Numbered from the stretch's first letter, positions 24,758-33,533 are shown. The stretch is 64,000 bases of DNA from Bacteroidota bacterium (GCA_016711825.1 JADJSG010000003.1:186001-250000); one strand, 5' to 3'. Translations and numbers: made by a program. The notes: generated from the letters alone by a model not told the origin.

Positions 24758-25963
24758 ATGGCTTTGAAAATTTTAATACTTACTCCTCGTATTCCTTTTC
24801 CTTTGAGAGATGGCGGTTCTATCGCAATGAATCAAACTTTAGAAGGGTATATTGAACAAGGATGTGAAGTAAGTTTGCTTGCCCTCAATACCTCCAGACA
24901 TTGGGTAGATGAAGCTACCTTGCCTGCATTGTATAAAAAATTAGTTCATTTTGAGTCGGTATATATTAAAACAGATGTAAATCCACTTTCAGCCTTTTTT
25001 AACTTGTTTACCGATAAATCCTATAATGTTGAGCGTTTTGTGAATAAACAAATTGAACAATGTTTAATAAGGTTATTGCAAATCGAGACTTTTGATATCA
25101 TTCAATTTGAAAGTATATATACTGCTCCATATCTTAAAACAGCACGTAAATATTCAGATGCACGTTGCGTTTGTCGGGTACATAATATTGAACATTTAAT
25201 ATGGCAACGCTTAACCGAAAATGAAAAGTCCTATTTGAAAAAAAAGTATTTGCAATTACTCACCAACCGATTGTATAATTACGAAATGGATGTGATTAAG
25301 CAGTTTGACTTGTTATTGCCCATTTCAACGAAAGAAGAGGCGTTTTTTAATGAGCAAAAGTTAAATCGATGTATTTACCTTCCTTTTGGTATCCAGGAAA
25401 GAGACATTGATACCTCAAACATTCCTTTTGATGAAAATAGTTGTTATCATATAGGAAGTATGGACTGGGCACCAAATATAGAAGGGGTGCAGTGGTTTTT
25501 AGAAGAAATCTGGTCTAAAGCCTCAGTCCTTTTACCTGAAGTAACTTTTTATTTAGCCGGTAAAAATATGCCTCCTTCATTGTTGTCGAAAGAAAACAAA
25601 CAAATTGATGTAGTAGGAGAGGTAGACGATTTTGTGCAGTTTAGTTTAGAAAAAAACATCATGATAGTGCCTTTGCTTTCAGGCGCAGGAATACGGGTAA
25701 AAATATTAGAAGCAATGAGTTTAGGCAAAACGATCATTACTACAACAATAGGGGCTGAAGGCATCGGGGGAACACATAAAAAAAACATATTGATTTGTGA
25801 TACCGTTGACGAATTTGTAGAGACCATTCAATTTTGTTTTCATGAAAGAGAGCAAGCGAAAAAAATTGGCCTTCAAGCAAAAGCATTTGTGAATACTTAT
25901 TTTCAAAAACATAAAATATACACTGATATCATCAAGCAATTGACTGCTTTAGTAAATGCGTAA
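24758..25963 (+). CDS. GT4-family glycosyltransferase
   Basis: A 401-residue GT-B enzyme. The N-terminus LKILILTPRIPFPLRDGGSIAM has the acceptor loop; the C-terminal domain carries DWAPNIEGVQWFLEEIW, FYLAGKNMP and the E-containing donor loop PLLSGAGIRVKILEAMSLG followed by GAEGI. This matches the family often annotated as polysaccharide biosynthesis glycosyltransferase (WcaI/TuaH-like). It is divergently placed from the formyltransferase operon and lies 9 bases before another glycosyltransferase, forming a rightward two-gene operon. Confidence 0.88.
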   Translation: MALKILILTPRIPFPLRDGGSIAMNQTLEGYIEQGCEVSLLALNTSRHWVDEATLPALYKKLVHFESVYIKTDVNPLSAFFNLFTDKSYNVERFVNKQIEQCLIRLLQIETFDIIQFESIYTAPYLKTARKYSDARCVCRVHNIEHLIWQRLTENEKSYLKKKYLQLLTNRLYNYEMDVIKQFDLLLPISTKEEAFFNEQKLNRCIYLPFGIQERDIDTSNIPFDENSCYHIGSMDWAPNIEGVQWFLEEIWSKASVLLPEVTFYLAGKNMPPSLLSKENKQIDVVGEVDDFVQFSLEKNIMIVPLLSGAGIRVKILEAMSLGKTIITTTIGAEGIGGTHKKNILICDTVDEFVETIQFCFHEREQAKKIGLQAKAFVNTYFQKHKIYTDIIKQLTALVNA

Positions 25964-25972
25964 ATAAATCAG

Positions 25973-27130
25973 GTGAGAAAAAAAGTTGCAGTCATATTAT
26001 CCCGTTTCCCTTATCCATTAGATAAAGGTGATAAACTCAGGGCCTATCATCAGTTAAAATACCTATGTCTGCATTACGATATCTATTTATATTGTATACA
26101 TACTGAAGACGTTTCAAAAGAAAGTTTTCAAATAATTCAATCATTTTGCAAAGAAATCAAACTATTTAAAATTCAATATTTCGATATTTTTAAAGGTATT
26201 TGTTATAGTTTATGGCATCGATACCCCATACAAGTTGGTTATTTTTATGCCAAACAAATACATCAAAAAATAAACATTGAAATAACAAACCATGAAATAG
26301 ACACTGTTTATTGTCAACTTTCAAGAACTGCTTTATATGCAAAAGATTTTAAAGGGAGAAAAGTAATCGATTTTCAAGATGCATTTTCTACAAACTATAA
26401 ACGATTAAGTGAACATACAAAAGGAATTTATCGTTTGTTTTATACACGTGAGTACAAAACGATGTTGACATTTGAACAAAAAATGATTCACTGGTTTGAC
26501 GCTTGTACCATTATTGCAGATTTTGATAGGTCGCAAATAGAGGGCAGCGAACATAAAATGACCGTTATACCCAATGGGGTTGATACAGGGTATTACTCAG
26601 CAAAAAAACAGGTAAAGAAATATGACCTTTTGTTTGTAGGCAATTTATCATACCTGCCAAATTCTCATGCTGTATTGTATTTGGTGCAAAAAATAGTTCC
26701 TTTATTATTAGCAAAATTTCCTACTGTGCAAGTCAATATTGCTGGTGCAGACACACCCAAAGATTTTTTAAAACTAGGAAATAAGAATATCACCATAAGT
26801 GGGTTTGTACCAGATATTAGAGACGTTTATGCAAGTGCCAAAATATTTGTAGCGCCTTTATTTACAGGGGCCGGGTTGCAAAATAAGATATTAGAAGCCA
26901 TGAGTATGCAACTACCTTGTGTAACCACTTCATTGGTGAATTTTTCGCTTAAAGCAACAGAAAATAAACATTTGATGATTGCGAATGATGAACAAGCTTT
27001 TGCTGATCAAATTATAAGCTTGCTACAAAATGAGGCATTGCAAACTCAGCTGAGCACCCAGGCACATCAGTTTGTAGAACAACAGTATAGCTGGAACGCT
27101 GCCAATGAAAAACTAGCACAGTTATTATAA
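25973..27130 (+). CDS. GT4-family glycosyltransferase
   Basis: A 385-residue GT-B enzyme starting at GTG, 9 bases after the previous stop. The N-terminus VILSRFPYPLDKGDKLRAYHQL is characteristic of TIGR03087-like sugar transferases (stp1/PEP-CTERM associated type). The donor domain has LFVGNLSYLPNSHAVLYLV, VNIAGADTP and PLFTGAGLQNKILEAMSMQ. It is paralogous to the preceding gene. Together the four glycosyltransferases and the formyltransferase suggest assembly of a short decorated surface glycan. Confidence 0.88.
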   Translation: MRKKVAVILSRFPYPLDKGDKLRAYHQLKYLCLHYDIYLYCIHTEDVSKESFQIIQSFCKEIKLFKIQYFDIFKGICYSLWHRYPIQVGYFYAKQIHQKINIEITNHEIDTVYCQLSRTALYAKDFKGRKVIDFQDAFSTNYKRLSEHTKGIYRLFYTREYKTMLTFEQKMIHWFDACTIIADFDRSQIEGSEHKMTVIPNGVDTGYYSAKKQVKKYDLLFVGNLSYLPNSHAVLYLVQKIVPLLLAKFPTVQVNIAGADTPKDFLKLGNKNITISGFVPDIRDVYASAKIFVAPLFTGAGLQNKILEAMSMQLPCVTTSLVNFSLKATENKHLMIANDEQAFADQIISLLQNEALQTQLSTQAHQFVEQQYSWNAANEKLAQLL

Positions 27131-27196
27131 TACAAACGATTAAGCCTAAATATATAAGCTCATAGGGTCGTTACCATTTAAATGCTTAGGGTATCA

Positions 27197-27577
27197 TTAT
27201 CGAGCAGCAATCATAGAAATTTCAACATGAACGCCTTTAGGTAAACCTAATACAGCAACCGTTTCGCGTGCAGGAAAGTCTGAACTGAAATAAGCTGCAT
27301 AAAGTGTATTTACCGTAGCAAATAAATTCATATCAGATAAAAAAATACTGGTTTTAATCACATTTGAAAAGTCAAGTTGTGCTTCTGTTAAGATGGCTTT
27401 TAAGTTTTCCATTACTTGTGTTGTTTCCGCTTCTATACTTGATAATTGCAGTTCATCCGTACCAGGTATTAAGGCGATTTGCCCAGAAATAAACAACATG
27501 CCATTTACTTCTACGGCTTGGTTGTAAGGACCTATTGGTGCGGGTGCATTCGATGCATTGATAATTTTTTTACTCAT
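27197..27577 (-). CDS. ridA: RidA family enamine/imine deaminase
   Basis: A 126-residue YjgF/YER057c/UK114 protein. It hydrolyses reactive enamine/imine intermediates such as 2-aminoacrylate, protecting PLP enzymes. The family hallmarks are present: NAPAPIGPYNQAV at the N-terminus, MLFISGQIAL, the catalytic Arg104 in FPARETVAVLGLPKG, and VEISMIA at the C-terminus. Length fits the family. It stands as a single gene converging on the glycosyltransferase operon across 66 bases, with a TACTTTTG motif 20 bases upstream. Confidence 0.95.
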   Translation of the reverse strand: MSKKIINASNAPAPIGPYNQAVEVNGMLFISGQIALIPGTDELQLSSIEAETTQVMENLKAILTEAQLDFSNVIKTSIFLSDMNLFATVNTLYAAYFSSDFPARETVAVLGLPKGVHVEISMIAAR

Positions 27578-27596
27578 GTTGTACTTTTTATTTCAA

Positions 27597-27604
27597 CAAA
27601 AGTA
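27597..27604 (-). promoter_or_regulatory. Putative -7 element (TACTTTTG) of ridA
   Basis: Minus-strand match to TAnnTTTG, 19 bases before the ridA ATG. Confidence 0.42.
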
Positions 27605-27790
27605 AATATAAATATGATTTTTAATTCGTGAAAATATCATCGTATCATAGAAACACTCATGTATATATTACATCTTTAACCATACTTGACGATGCAGAGT
27701 CTTTTTTTGCGAATTGAGGTTTACGGTATGATGACTAACAGCTATTTCAAAGGGGTATTGTTATTATATTCATCGTTTTCTTTTTTCATT

Positions 27791-27822
27791 TTTGTCGTTT
27801 ATACCGTTCAGTATTACTTTTG
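27791..27822 (+). promoter_or_regulatory. Bacteroidota-type promoter (TTTG-N20-TACTTTTG) of tsaB
   Basis: The best promoter in the window: -33 TTTG at 27791-27794 and -7 TACTTTTG at 27815-27822 with a 20-base spacer. The ATG at 27831 follows 8 bases later, so the leader is only a few bases. This also argues for 27831 as the start rather than any codon within the promoter. Confidence 0.6.
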
Positions 27823-27830
27823 CTTTATAC

Positions 27831-28469
27831 ATGACTAATATATTATATATTGACACCAGTGGCAAATACTCGCTAATCATGCTTTTTAATGAGCAAGGAA
27901 TACTAGCTGTAAAAAACACCACATCGCTCAATGAGCATGCACAGTTTATTAATATTCATATACAAGAAGTTGTTGAAGAAACAGGCATTCCCTTGTCTTC
28001 TTTGCATGCTGTTTGTGTAATGAATGGTCCTGGTTCCTATACAGGGTTAAGAATTGGTCTTGCCAGTGCAAAAGGAATTTGTTATGCTTTCAATACACCT
28101 TTGATATTACTAAATCAACTCGATTTGATGTGTGCATGCCATACAAACCATACCCATGATTCGGCATATATTATAAAGGCAAGAGAAAATGAATATTTTT
28201 TTACATCCGATGCCATCCAAAGTAGTCAAGCTGCTCTTAAGTCAACACAAGAATTAGAAGAGTATATACAAGCTAAGCAATACAAACTTTTCACTTCTGA
28301 TGAATTATTACTGAAGGAATTGAGTTATATTCAATATATTCCTATTTCTCATGATTGTATAAAACGTGTCGTTTTTACACATTATTTACAAAAAAATCTT
28401 GCCGATTTGATGCATTCTGAGCCTTTTTACCTAAAAAACGTCTATATTAACAAAATAAACAAGTTATAA
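27831..28469 (+). CDS. tsaB: tRNA threonylcarbamoyladenosine biosynthesis protein TsaB
   Basis: TsaB is the inactive-kinase partner that scaffolds TsaD and TsaE in making t6A37 in ANN-decoding tRNAs. About 212 residues: ILYIDTSGKYSLIML at the N-terminus, then the signature MNGPGSYTGLRIGLASAKG and a shorter, divergent C-terminal half ending AEPFYLKNVY-like (SEPFYLKNVYINK). The ATG at 27831 is chosen because an upstream in-frame TTG at 27792 would place the promoter inside the gene. The gene is alone, with tsaD and tsaE elsewhere. Confidence 0.93.
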   Translation: MTNILYIDTSGKYSLIMLFNEQGILAVKNTTSLNEHAQFINIHIQEVVEETGIPLSSLHAVCVMNGPGSYTGLRIGLASAKGICYAFNTPLILLNQLDLMCACHTNHTHDSAYIIKARENEYFFTSDAIQSSQAALKSTQELEEYIQAKQYKLFTSDELLLKELSYIQYIPISHDCIKRVVFTHYLQKNLADLMHSEPFYLKNVYINKINKL

Positions 28470-28598
28470 ACATTTGATTTTTTAATTATATTATTATTTT
28501 TACGTTTAAAATAAATGCATATATTCAATTGTATTCATTGTCTGTAGAGTATATATATTTATTTCAATAATTTTAAAAAATATTTTTATTCTTAATTT

Positions 28599-28961
28599 AT
28601 GGAACCAAGTAAATACTCATCAAACATCATTTCGTTTAATGAAAACAGCTTAAACTCAACAGCTAAAATTAATTATTTAGAAGTTAAAAAAGCAGCAGCA
28701 ATTTTAAGAGCTATTAATCATAAATTAAGACAATCTATCATCAAGTTATTAGAAGAAAGATCAAATTTAACCGTAACCGAAATTTATGTTAAATTAAGGG
28801 TAGAACAATCTGTAGCTTCGCAACATTTAGCCATTTTGCGCAGAGCCGAAATTGTAAAAACAACTCGTGAAGGTAAAAACATACATTATAACCTAAACGC
28901 AGCCCGTTTAGAAGAAGTCAATACTTTCGTAAAGGACTTATTGTCAGACGACGACGAATAA
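28599..28961 (+). CDS. ArsR-type winged-helix transcriptional regulator
   Basis: A 120-residue regulator. Residues about 40-115 form the winged helix: LRAINHKLRQSIIKLLEE, then LTVTEIYVKLRVEQSVASQHLAILRRAEIVKTTREGK split as helix-turn-helix and wing, ending in NLNAARLEEV. The family usually represses by dimer binding to palindromes near its own promoter. The Cys/His metal sites of ArsR/SmtB are absent, so the signal is not an obvious metal. A ~40-residue N-terminal tail (Ser/Asn-rich) and an acidic DDDE C-terminus are extra. The gene is followed by a perfect hairpin at 29002. Confidence 0.88.
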   Translation: MEPSKYSSNIISFNENSLNSTAKINYLEVKKAAAILRAINHKLRQSIIKLLEERSNLTVTEIYVKLRVEQSVASQHLAILRRAEIVKTTREGKNIHYNLNAARLEEVNTFVKDLLSDDDE

Positions 28962-29001
28962 ATCAAATATTATTTAAACAAGCTACTTTTTGTGGCATGA
29001 G

Positions 29002-29025
29002 CATGTAATTTAAAAAAATTACATG
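29002..29025 (+). terminator. Perfect 10-bp hairpin downstream of the ArsR-type gene
   Basis: Arms CATGTAATTT and AAATTACATG are exact complements with a 4-A loop, and TTTTG follows. It lies 40 bases after the stop and could serve as a bidirectional terminator for the convergent scpB gene as well. The stem is AT-rich, so efficiency is uncertain. Confidence 0.55.
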
Positions 29026-29112
29026 TTTTGTGTTTAAACAAATTCAATATTTTGAAATATTCAGATTTGTATCAATTTTTAATCCATGATACCCTTAAAA
29101 CAAATACTTTAG

Positions 29113-29781
29113 CTATAAAGTATCGTAGGTATTTTGATCGGTTTGATTCATCTCAAGCAATTCGCCAGAAACACTCACTACCATTTGTATATTTGTGTCG
29201 GGCAAGGCTTCAAATGCATTGGTAGGTTCTACTTGATTATCCATTTTTATTTCACTAATCTTAGGCAAATCGTCAATGGTATTAATACCTAAATAATCCA
29301 TAAACGATTTTGAGGTACTATATATCAAAGGCTTACCGACCATTTCTTCCATTCGGCCTGAAATGACAATCAATTCTTTTTCCAATAATTTTTGCACTGA
29401 ATAATCAGAGTTTACGCCTCTTATTTGTTCAATTTCACCCTTGGTAATAGGCTGTTTGTAAGCAATAATAGCCAGGGTTTCTAATGAAGCGGTAGACAGT
29501 TTTTTGGTATATTTTTCGCCATTGAGCTTTGCCAATGTAGGATGAAACGCTTTTTTACTTAAGAATTGATAACCACCCCCAATTTGTTTTACCTCAAAAG
29601 GATAAAAGTCAGAAGCATATTTTTCAACAATCGCTTCCAGAGCAGCGGGTAATTTTTCTACATCTAATTGATCTTCTGAATTGGTATCTTTAATCAATTG
29701 TTCAATATCAATCGCACTTAAGGGCTTGTCTGAACTAAATATTAAAGCTTCACTTTGCAACATAATTTGTTCTATCGTCAT
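29113..29781 (-). CDS. scpB: Segregation and condensation protein ScpB
   Basis: ScpB is the kite subunit of the SMC-ScpAB condensin, contributing two winged-helix domains that bind ScpA. 222 residues: N-terminal EALIFSSDKPLSAIDIEQLI, a central GGGYQFLSK segment, and the family signature SLETLAIIAYKQPITKGEIEQIRG, then DYSVQKLLEKELIVISGR. The C-terminal ~50 residues are a family-variable tail. scpA is not adjacent. A TATATTTG motif lies 24 bases upstream. Confidence 0.93.
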   Translation of the reverse strand: MTIEQIMLQSEALIFSSDKPLSAIDIEQLIKDTNSEDQLDVEKLPAALEAIVEKYASDFYPFEVKQIGGGYQFLSKKAFHPTLAKLNGEKYTKKLSTASLETLAIIAYKQPITKGEIEQIRGVNSDYSVQKLLEKELIVISGRMEEMVGKPLIYSTSKSFMDYLGINTIDDLPKISEIKMDNQVEPTNAFEALPDTNIQMVVSVSGELLEMNQTDQNTYDTL

Positions 29782-29804
29782 ACAATTATTTTAGATTTGT
29801 ATTC

Positions 29805-29812
29805 CAAATATA
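29805..29812 (-). promoter_or_regulatory. Putative -7 element (TATATTTG) of scpB
   Basis: Minus-strand match to TAnnTTTG, 23 bases before the scpB ATG. Confidence 0.4.
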
Positions 29813-30260
29813 CTTTACACCCAGGTTCTACCTATAAATAGTAATGCACAGATGTGGGTAAATAATTTAAAATGATTCATCGCAGGTGTCTTGCATTCCA
29901 ATACTTCTTTGCATCCTGATATAATTCTTACAAATAATATCGTTCATGTAAATAAGAATGGACATTCATATACATACTTTCAGATGGATTGAACTTCTGA
30001 TAGCTGGATTATTTTTTATAGCGAATAATCATAAATTCAATATTTAACCGGTAAAGCTTAAATACTCTTTTGCATGTAAAGGTTCTTTTTTTAGCATCCC
30101 TTAAGATAGCTAAGCTCGAATGCACATTAAACAAACAAGCATATTTCCCCAAGCCAATGAATAATCTATAAAAAAGTTCAAATCGTTCAATTAATCAAAC
30201 TATTTTATTAACTTTGCGCACATTTTAAACGAAAATCATCCTTTTTATAAACATTTACTA
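29813..30260. other. Intergenic stretch between divergent scpB and TPR gene
   Basis: About 450 AT-rich bases with no reading frame supported. A TAACTTTG motif at 30209-30216 probably drives the TPR-ribH operon. No RNA gene recognised; in particular no FMN riboswitch-like conserved blocks were seen upstream of this ribH operon. Confidence 0.5.
30209..30216 (+). promoter_or_regulatory. Putative -7 element (TAACTTTG) of the TPR-ribH operon
   Basis: Match to TAnnTTTG with a 44-base leader before the ATG at 30261. Confidence 0.4.
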
Positions 30261-30974
30261 ATGGCAAAACAAGATTTATACACAGCTCCACGAAAAGTAG
30301 TCGCAACAAATGTAATTGATAATGAACCTTCTGCTGAAGAAAAACTTAAAGGAGTAGAACATTGGTATCAAAACAATAGTAAGCTAATAAACAATGTACT
30401 AATCGGTATTTTGGCAGTGGTGGCGGGTATTTTTGCTTATACCCGTTTTTATAAAGCCCCTAAAATTCAAAAATCAAACGATGCTATTTTCAGGGCACAA
30501 ACCTATTTTGGAATAGATTCTATTAACTGGGCTTTAAACGGAGACGGTAGCAATCTTGGATTTTTAAAAATAATCGATAAATACAGCGGTACTCCAGCAG
30601 CTAACTTATCACAATACTATGCGGGCATTTGTTATTTGAAAATGGGTGATTTTGCAAAAGCCGAAAAACACTTGAAATCATTTGATGGAAAAGGTACTAT
30701 GGTTAGTTATGTTGCCAAAGGTGCTTTAGGGGATGCCTATATGGAACAAAATAAAACAGCTGAAGCTATCAGTGCCTATTTAGAAGCAGGTGCAGATGAA
30801 AATAATATTTTGTTGACCCCTGTATATTTAGAAAGAGCAGGTATGGCTTATGAAATGCAAAATAAAAAAGAAGACGCAATCAAAACCTATAAAAAAATTG
30901 TAGAAAAATTTCCTTCCAGTCCGCAATCACAAAATATCAAAAAAAGCCTTGCCCGTCTCGGAGAATATAACTAA
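30261..30974 (+). CDS. Membrane-anchored tetratricopeptide repeat protein (YfgM-like)
   Basis: A 237-residue protein: a cytoplasmic N-terminus of about 45 residues, one membrane helix (NNVLIGILAVVAGIFAYTRFY), then an outside domain with TPR-like helices (YYAGICYLKMGDFAKAEKHL, VAKGALGDAYMEQNKTAEAI, AGMAYEMQNKKEDAIKTYKK). This is the architecture of YfgM-type TPR proteins that bind the SecYEG translocon or periplasmic chaperones. It is 2 bases upstream of ribH, a pairing seen in several Bacteroidota genomes from memory. Anchored periplasmic chaperone function is inference. Confidence 0.85.
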   Translation: MAKQDLYTAPRKVVATNVIDNEPSAEEKLKGVEHWYQNNSKLINNVLIGILAVVAGIFAYTRFYKAPKIQKSNDAIFRAQTYFGIDSINWALNGDGSNLGFLKIIDKYSGTPAANLSQYYAGICYLKMGDFAKAEKHLKSFDGKGTMVSYVAKGALGDAYMEQNKTAEAISAYLEAGADENNILLTPVYLERAGMAYEMQNKKEDAIKTYKKIVEKFPSSPQSQNIKKSLARLGEYN

Positions 30975-30976
30975 AC

Positions 30977-31459
30977 ATGGCTTCTACAGATAATTCAACA
31001 TTACTTCAAATAAACAACCTGCAAATACCACATTCGCAGGTTGTTGTCATTTATACAGAATGGAACGAACCCATTATTCATGAATTGCGACAAGGTGTGC
31101 GCGAAATAATGAATCTTTTTCCTGCCATTCAACTCCACGAAATTGCAGTGCCTGGTTGTGTAGAAATACCCTTTGCCATTAAGCAACATGCAGCACATCA
31201 CCATAAAACAGCTGCTTATATCGCGTTGGGTTGTGTGATAAAAGGAGATACCCCTCATTTTGAATATGTATGTCAGTCAGTGACCCAGGGTATTACACAA
31301 CTTAATGTAACTTTAAATAGTCCCGTAACCTTTGGCATTTTAACTGTACTTAATGAACAACAAGCTTATGAACGATTAGGCGGGGTGCATGGTCATAAAG
31401 GAAAAGAAGCTGCCATTACTACTTTGAAAATGATACACCTAAACAACCTTTTTTTTTAA
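30977..31459 (+). CDS. ribH: 6,7-dimethyl-8-ribityllumazine synthase
   Basis: Lumazine synthase condenses 5-amino-6-ribitylamino-uracil with dihydroxybutanone phosphate, the penultimate step to riboflavin; it assembles as pentamers or 60-mers. 160 residues with all signatures: EWNEPIIHEL (substrate loop), VPGCVEIPFAI, ALGCVIKGDTPHFEYVC with the phosphate-binding turn and catalytic His in TPHFEYV, and PVTFGILTVLN followed by GHKGKEAA. The ATG follows the TPR stop by 2 bases. Other rib genes are not nearby. Confidence 0.96.
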   Translation: MASTDNSTLLQINNLQIPHSQVVVIYTEWNEPIIHELRQGVREIMNLFPAIQLHEIAVPGCVEIPFAIKQHAAHHHKTAAYIALGCVIKGDTPHFEYVCQSVTQGITQLNVTLNSPVTFGILTVLNEQQAYERLGGVHGHKGKEAAITTLKMIHLNNLFF

Positions 31460-31471
31460 ACAGCGACACAA

Positions 31472-31479
31472 TACCTTTG
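31472..31479 (+). promoter_or_regulatory. Putative -7 element (TACCTTTG) of the LutA-like gene
   Basis: Match to TAnnTTTG, 28 bases before the ATG at 31508. Confidence 0.4.
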
Positions 31480-31507
31480 TAAATCCTTTGACTAAAAGAT
31501 TTTATTC

Positions 31508-32233
31508 ATGAATGTTCAACTTTTTATACCATGCTTTGTCGATCAGTTATACCCTGAAGTAGGCATGAACGCCGTTAAACTATTAGAAAAAGCCGGGTGT
31601 AATGTGCGATATAATCCACAACAAACTTGTTGTGGACAGCCAGCCTACAATGCTGGGTATATGAAAGAAGCCAAATCGGTCAGTGAAAAATTTATAGATG
31701 ATTTTTCGGGCAATGAATACATCGTTTCACCCTCAGGTTCATGTATCGGTTATGTAAGAGGTTGCTTTGATGAAATATTCGAAAATAGCGCCATGCAACA
31801 AGATGCTAAAAAAGTATCAGACAATAGTTTTGAACTTTCGGAGTTTTTGGTCAATGTATTGAAATATGAAGATTTTGGAGCTTCATTCAAAGCCAAAGTT
31901 ACCTATCATGATGCTTGTGGCGCATTGCGTGAATGTGGAATTAAAAAAACACCCCGTACCTTGCTATCTCATGTCAAAGGATTAGAACTGGTAGAAATGA
32001 AAGAATGTGAAACCTGTTGCGGTTTTGGAGGCACATTTGCCATCAAATACGAACCCATTTCCATAGGCATGGCGCAAACCAAAGTAAAAAGTGCAATGGA
32101 TGCTGGTGCTGAATACATATTGTCTACCGACATTTCGTGTTTGATGCATTTAGAAGGTTATATCAAACATGAAAATTTAAATATCAAAACAGCCCATATC
32201 GCCGATATATTAGTGCAAGGCTGGGATGCATAA
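31508..32233 (+). CDS. LutA/YkgE-type Fe-S oxidoreductase subunit
   Basis: A 241-residue protein made of two cysteine-rich (CCG) domains, as in LutA and glycolate oxidase GlcF/heterodisulfide reductase HdrB families. The first has IPCFVDQLYP, QQTCCGQPAYN and SPSGSCIGYV; the second YHDACGALRECG, CETCCGFGGTFAIKY and STDISCLMHLEGY. LutA acts with LutB and LutC in lactate oxidation, but neither partner is adjacent, so a stand-alone electron-transfer role or distant partners must be considered. The cluster-binding Cys sets are intact. Confidence 0.88.
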   Translation: MNVQLFIPCFVDQLYPEVGMNAVKLLEKAGCNVRYNPQQTCCGQPAYNAGYMKEAKSVSEKFIDDFSGNEYIVSPSGSCIGYVRGCFDEIFENSAMQQDAKKVSDNSFELSEFLVNVLKYEDFGASFKAKVTYHDACGALRECGIKKTPRTLLSHVKGLELVEMKECETCCGFGGTFAIKYEPISIGMAQTKVKSAMDAGAEYILSTDISCLMHLEGYIKHENLNIKTAHIADILVQGWDA

Positions 32234-32348
32234 TCTTTTATCTATTTCACCCTTAGCTATTAACTTACCTTTGCCAATGAGGTCTATGTCAAGTTCGATT
32301 TCATAACTTTAATCATGCTTAACATAAACAAGCAAAAATAAACGTATC

Positions 32349-33533
32349 ATGAACTTAAAAAAACTTTGTTTCCTTTTGTTTTTAATGCCCCATTTATGGA
32401 CACAGGCACAACAATTTTCTAATAAAATAATTGTTGGGGCTGAACAAATGGATGCTTACTTACCTTTGCTCAATCATAAAAAAGTGGCCCTATTGGTGAA
32501 TCAAACATCCATGGTAAAAAAAACACATTTGGTTGATACACTTTTAGCTTCGCAAATTGATATTGTAAAAATTTTCGCTCCCGAACATGGATTTAGAGGC
32601 ACTGCAGATGCTGGGGAAAAAGTAAAAAGTGGAATTGATTTACAAACTGGTATTGCTATCACTTCTATGTATGGTGCCAGTAAAATGCCTTCAAAAGAAA
32701 GTATGCAAGGTATAGATATCGTGGTGTTTGATATTCAGGATGTGGGTGTGCGGTTTTATACTTATATCTCATCATTACAATATATGATGGAGGCGTGTCA
32801 ACAAGCTAATATTCCATTGTTGATACTTGACCGGCCTAACCCCAATGGCTTTTATGTAGATGGACCTGTATTGGAACCAAAATATAAATCGTTTGTGGGC
32901 ATGCAATGTATTCCAATTGTACATGGTATGACAGTAGGAGAGTATGCTTCCATGTTGAATGGCGAAACATGGCTGAAAAATAAAAAAGCTTGTAGCTTAA
33001 AAGTCATCCCATGCAAGAATTATGATCATAATAAATTATATCATGTACCAATACCACCTTCACCAAATTTAAAATCAGATGCGGCCATTTTTCTTTATCC
33101 TTCTTTGTGTTTGTTTGAAGGTACCATAGTCAGCGTTGGCCGAGGTACAGAAACCCCTTTTGAAGTGTGGGGTGCACCTACTTTTAAAGACAATGGTTTT
33201 TCTTTTACCCCCATAAGTACAGAAGGTGCTAAATCGCCATTGTATGAAAATAAACGCTGTTATGGCGCTAATCTCAGCTTGCCCCCTTATGATGTTTTGA
33301 AAATACTACAAAAAAAAATCAATCTTCAATTTATCAAAAATGCCTATACTTTAGCACCTGACAAATCCCAGTTTTTCAATGATTTTTTTGAAAAACTTGC
33401 TGGCACTGCAAAATTAAGAAATCATATTGTTCAAAATAGCAGTGAGCAAACTATCAGAGACAGCTGGGAAGCCGGTATTACAAAATTTAAAAAAATCAGA
33501 AAAAAATATCTGCTCTATCCTGATTTCGAATAA
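32349..33533 (+). CDS. namZ: DUF1343/NamZ-like exo-beta-N-acetylmuramidase
   Basis: A 394-residue secreted protein with a signal peptide (to about residue 21, WTQAQQ). The body matches DUF1343: VALLVNQTSMV, IFAPEHGFRGTADAG, VVFDIQDVGVRFYTYISS, LLILDRPNPNGFYVDGP, FVGMQCIPIVHGMTVGEYA and YPSLCLFEGTIVSVGRGTE, with FRG..DAGE probably in the active site. NamZ (GH171) removes terminal N-acetylmuramic acid from peptidoglycan fragments for recycling. No sugar-uptake genes are adjacent. Family identification is secure; activity is by homology. Confidence 0.9.
   Translation: MNLKKLCFLLFLMPHLWTQAQQFSNKIIVGAEQMDAYLPLLNHKKVALLVNQTSMVKKTHLVDTLLASQIDIVKIFAPEHGFRGTADAGEKVKSGIDLQTGIAITSMYGASKMPSKESMQGIDIVVFDIQDVGVRFYTYISSLQYMMEACQQANIPLLILDRPNPNGFYVDGPVLEPKYKSFVGMQCIPIVHGMTVGEYASMLNGETWLKNKKACSLKVIPCKNYDHNKLYHVPIPPSPNLKSDAAIFLYPSLCLFEGTIVSVGRGTETPFEVWGAPTFKDNGFSFTPISTEGAKSPLYENKRCYGANLSLPPYDVLKILQKKINLQFIKNAYTLAPDKSQFFNDFFEKLAGTAKLRNHIVQNSSEQTIRDSWEAGITKFKKIRKKYLLYPDFE

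Noticed and set aside
30105..30130. Loose similarity between 19241-19270 and 30105-30130 (AAGATAGC/AAGCT pattern)
   Set aside because: Only about 20 matching bases in AT-rich intergenic DNA and no flanking structure; not enough to call a repeat.
29813..30260. FMN riboswitch or other leader upstream of the TPR-ribH operon
   Set aside because: No conserved RFN-type blocks or strong multibranched fold could be recognised by eye.
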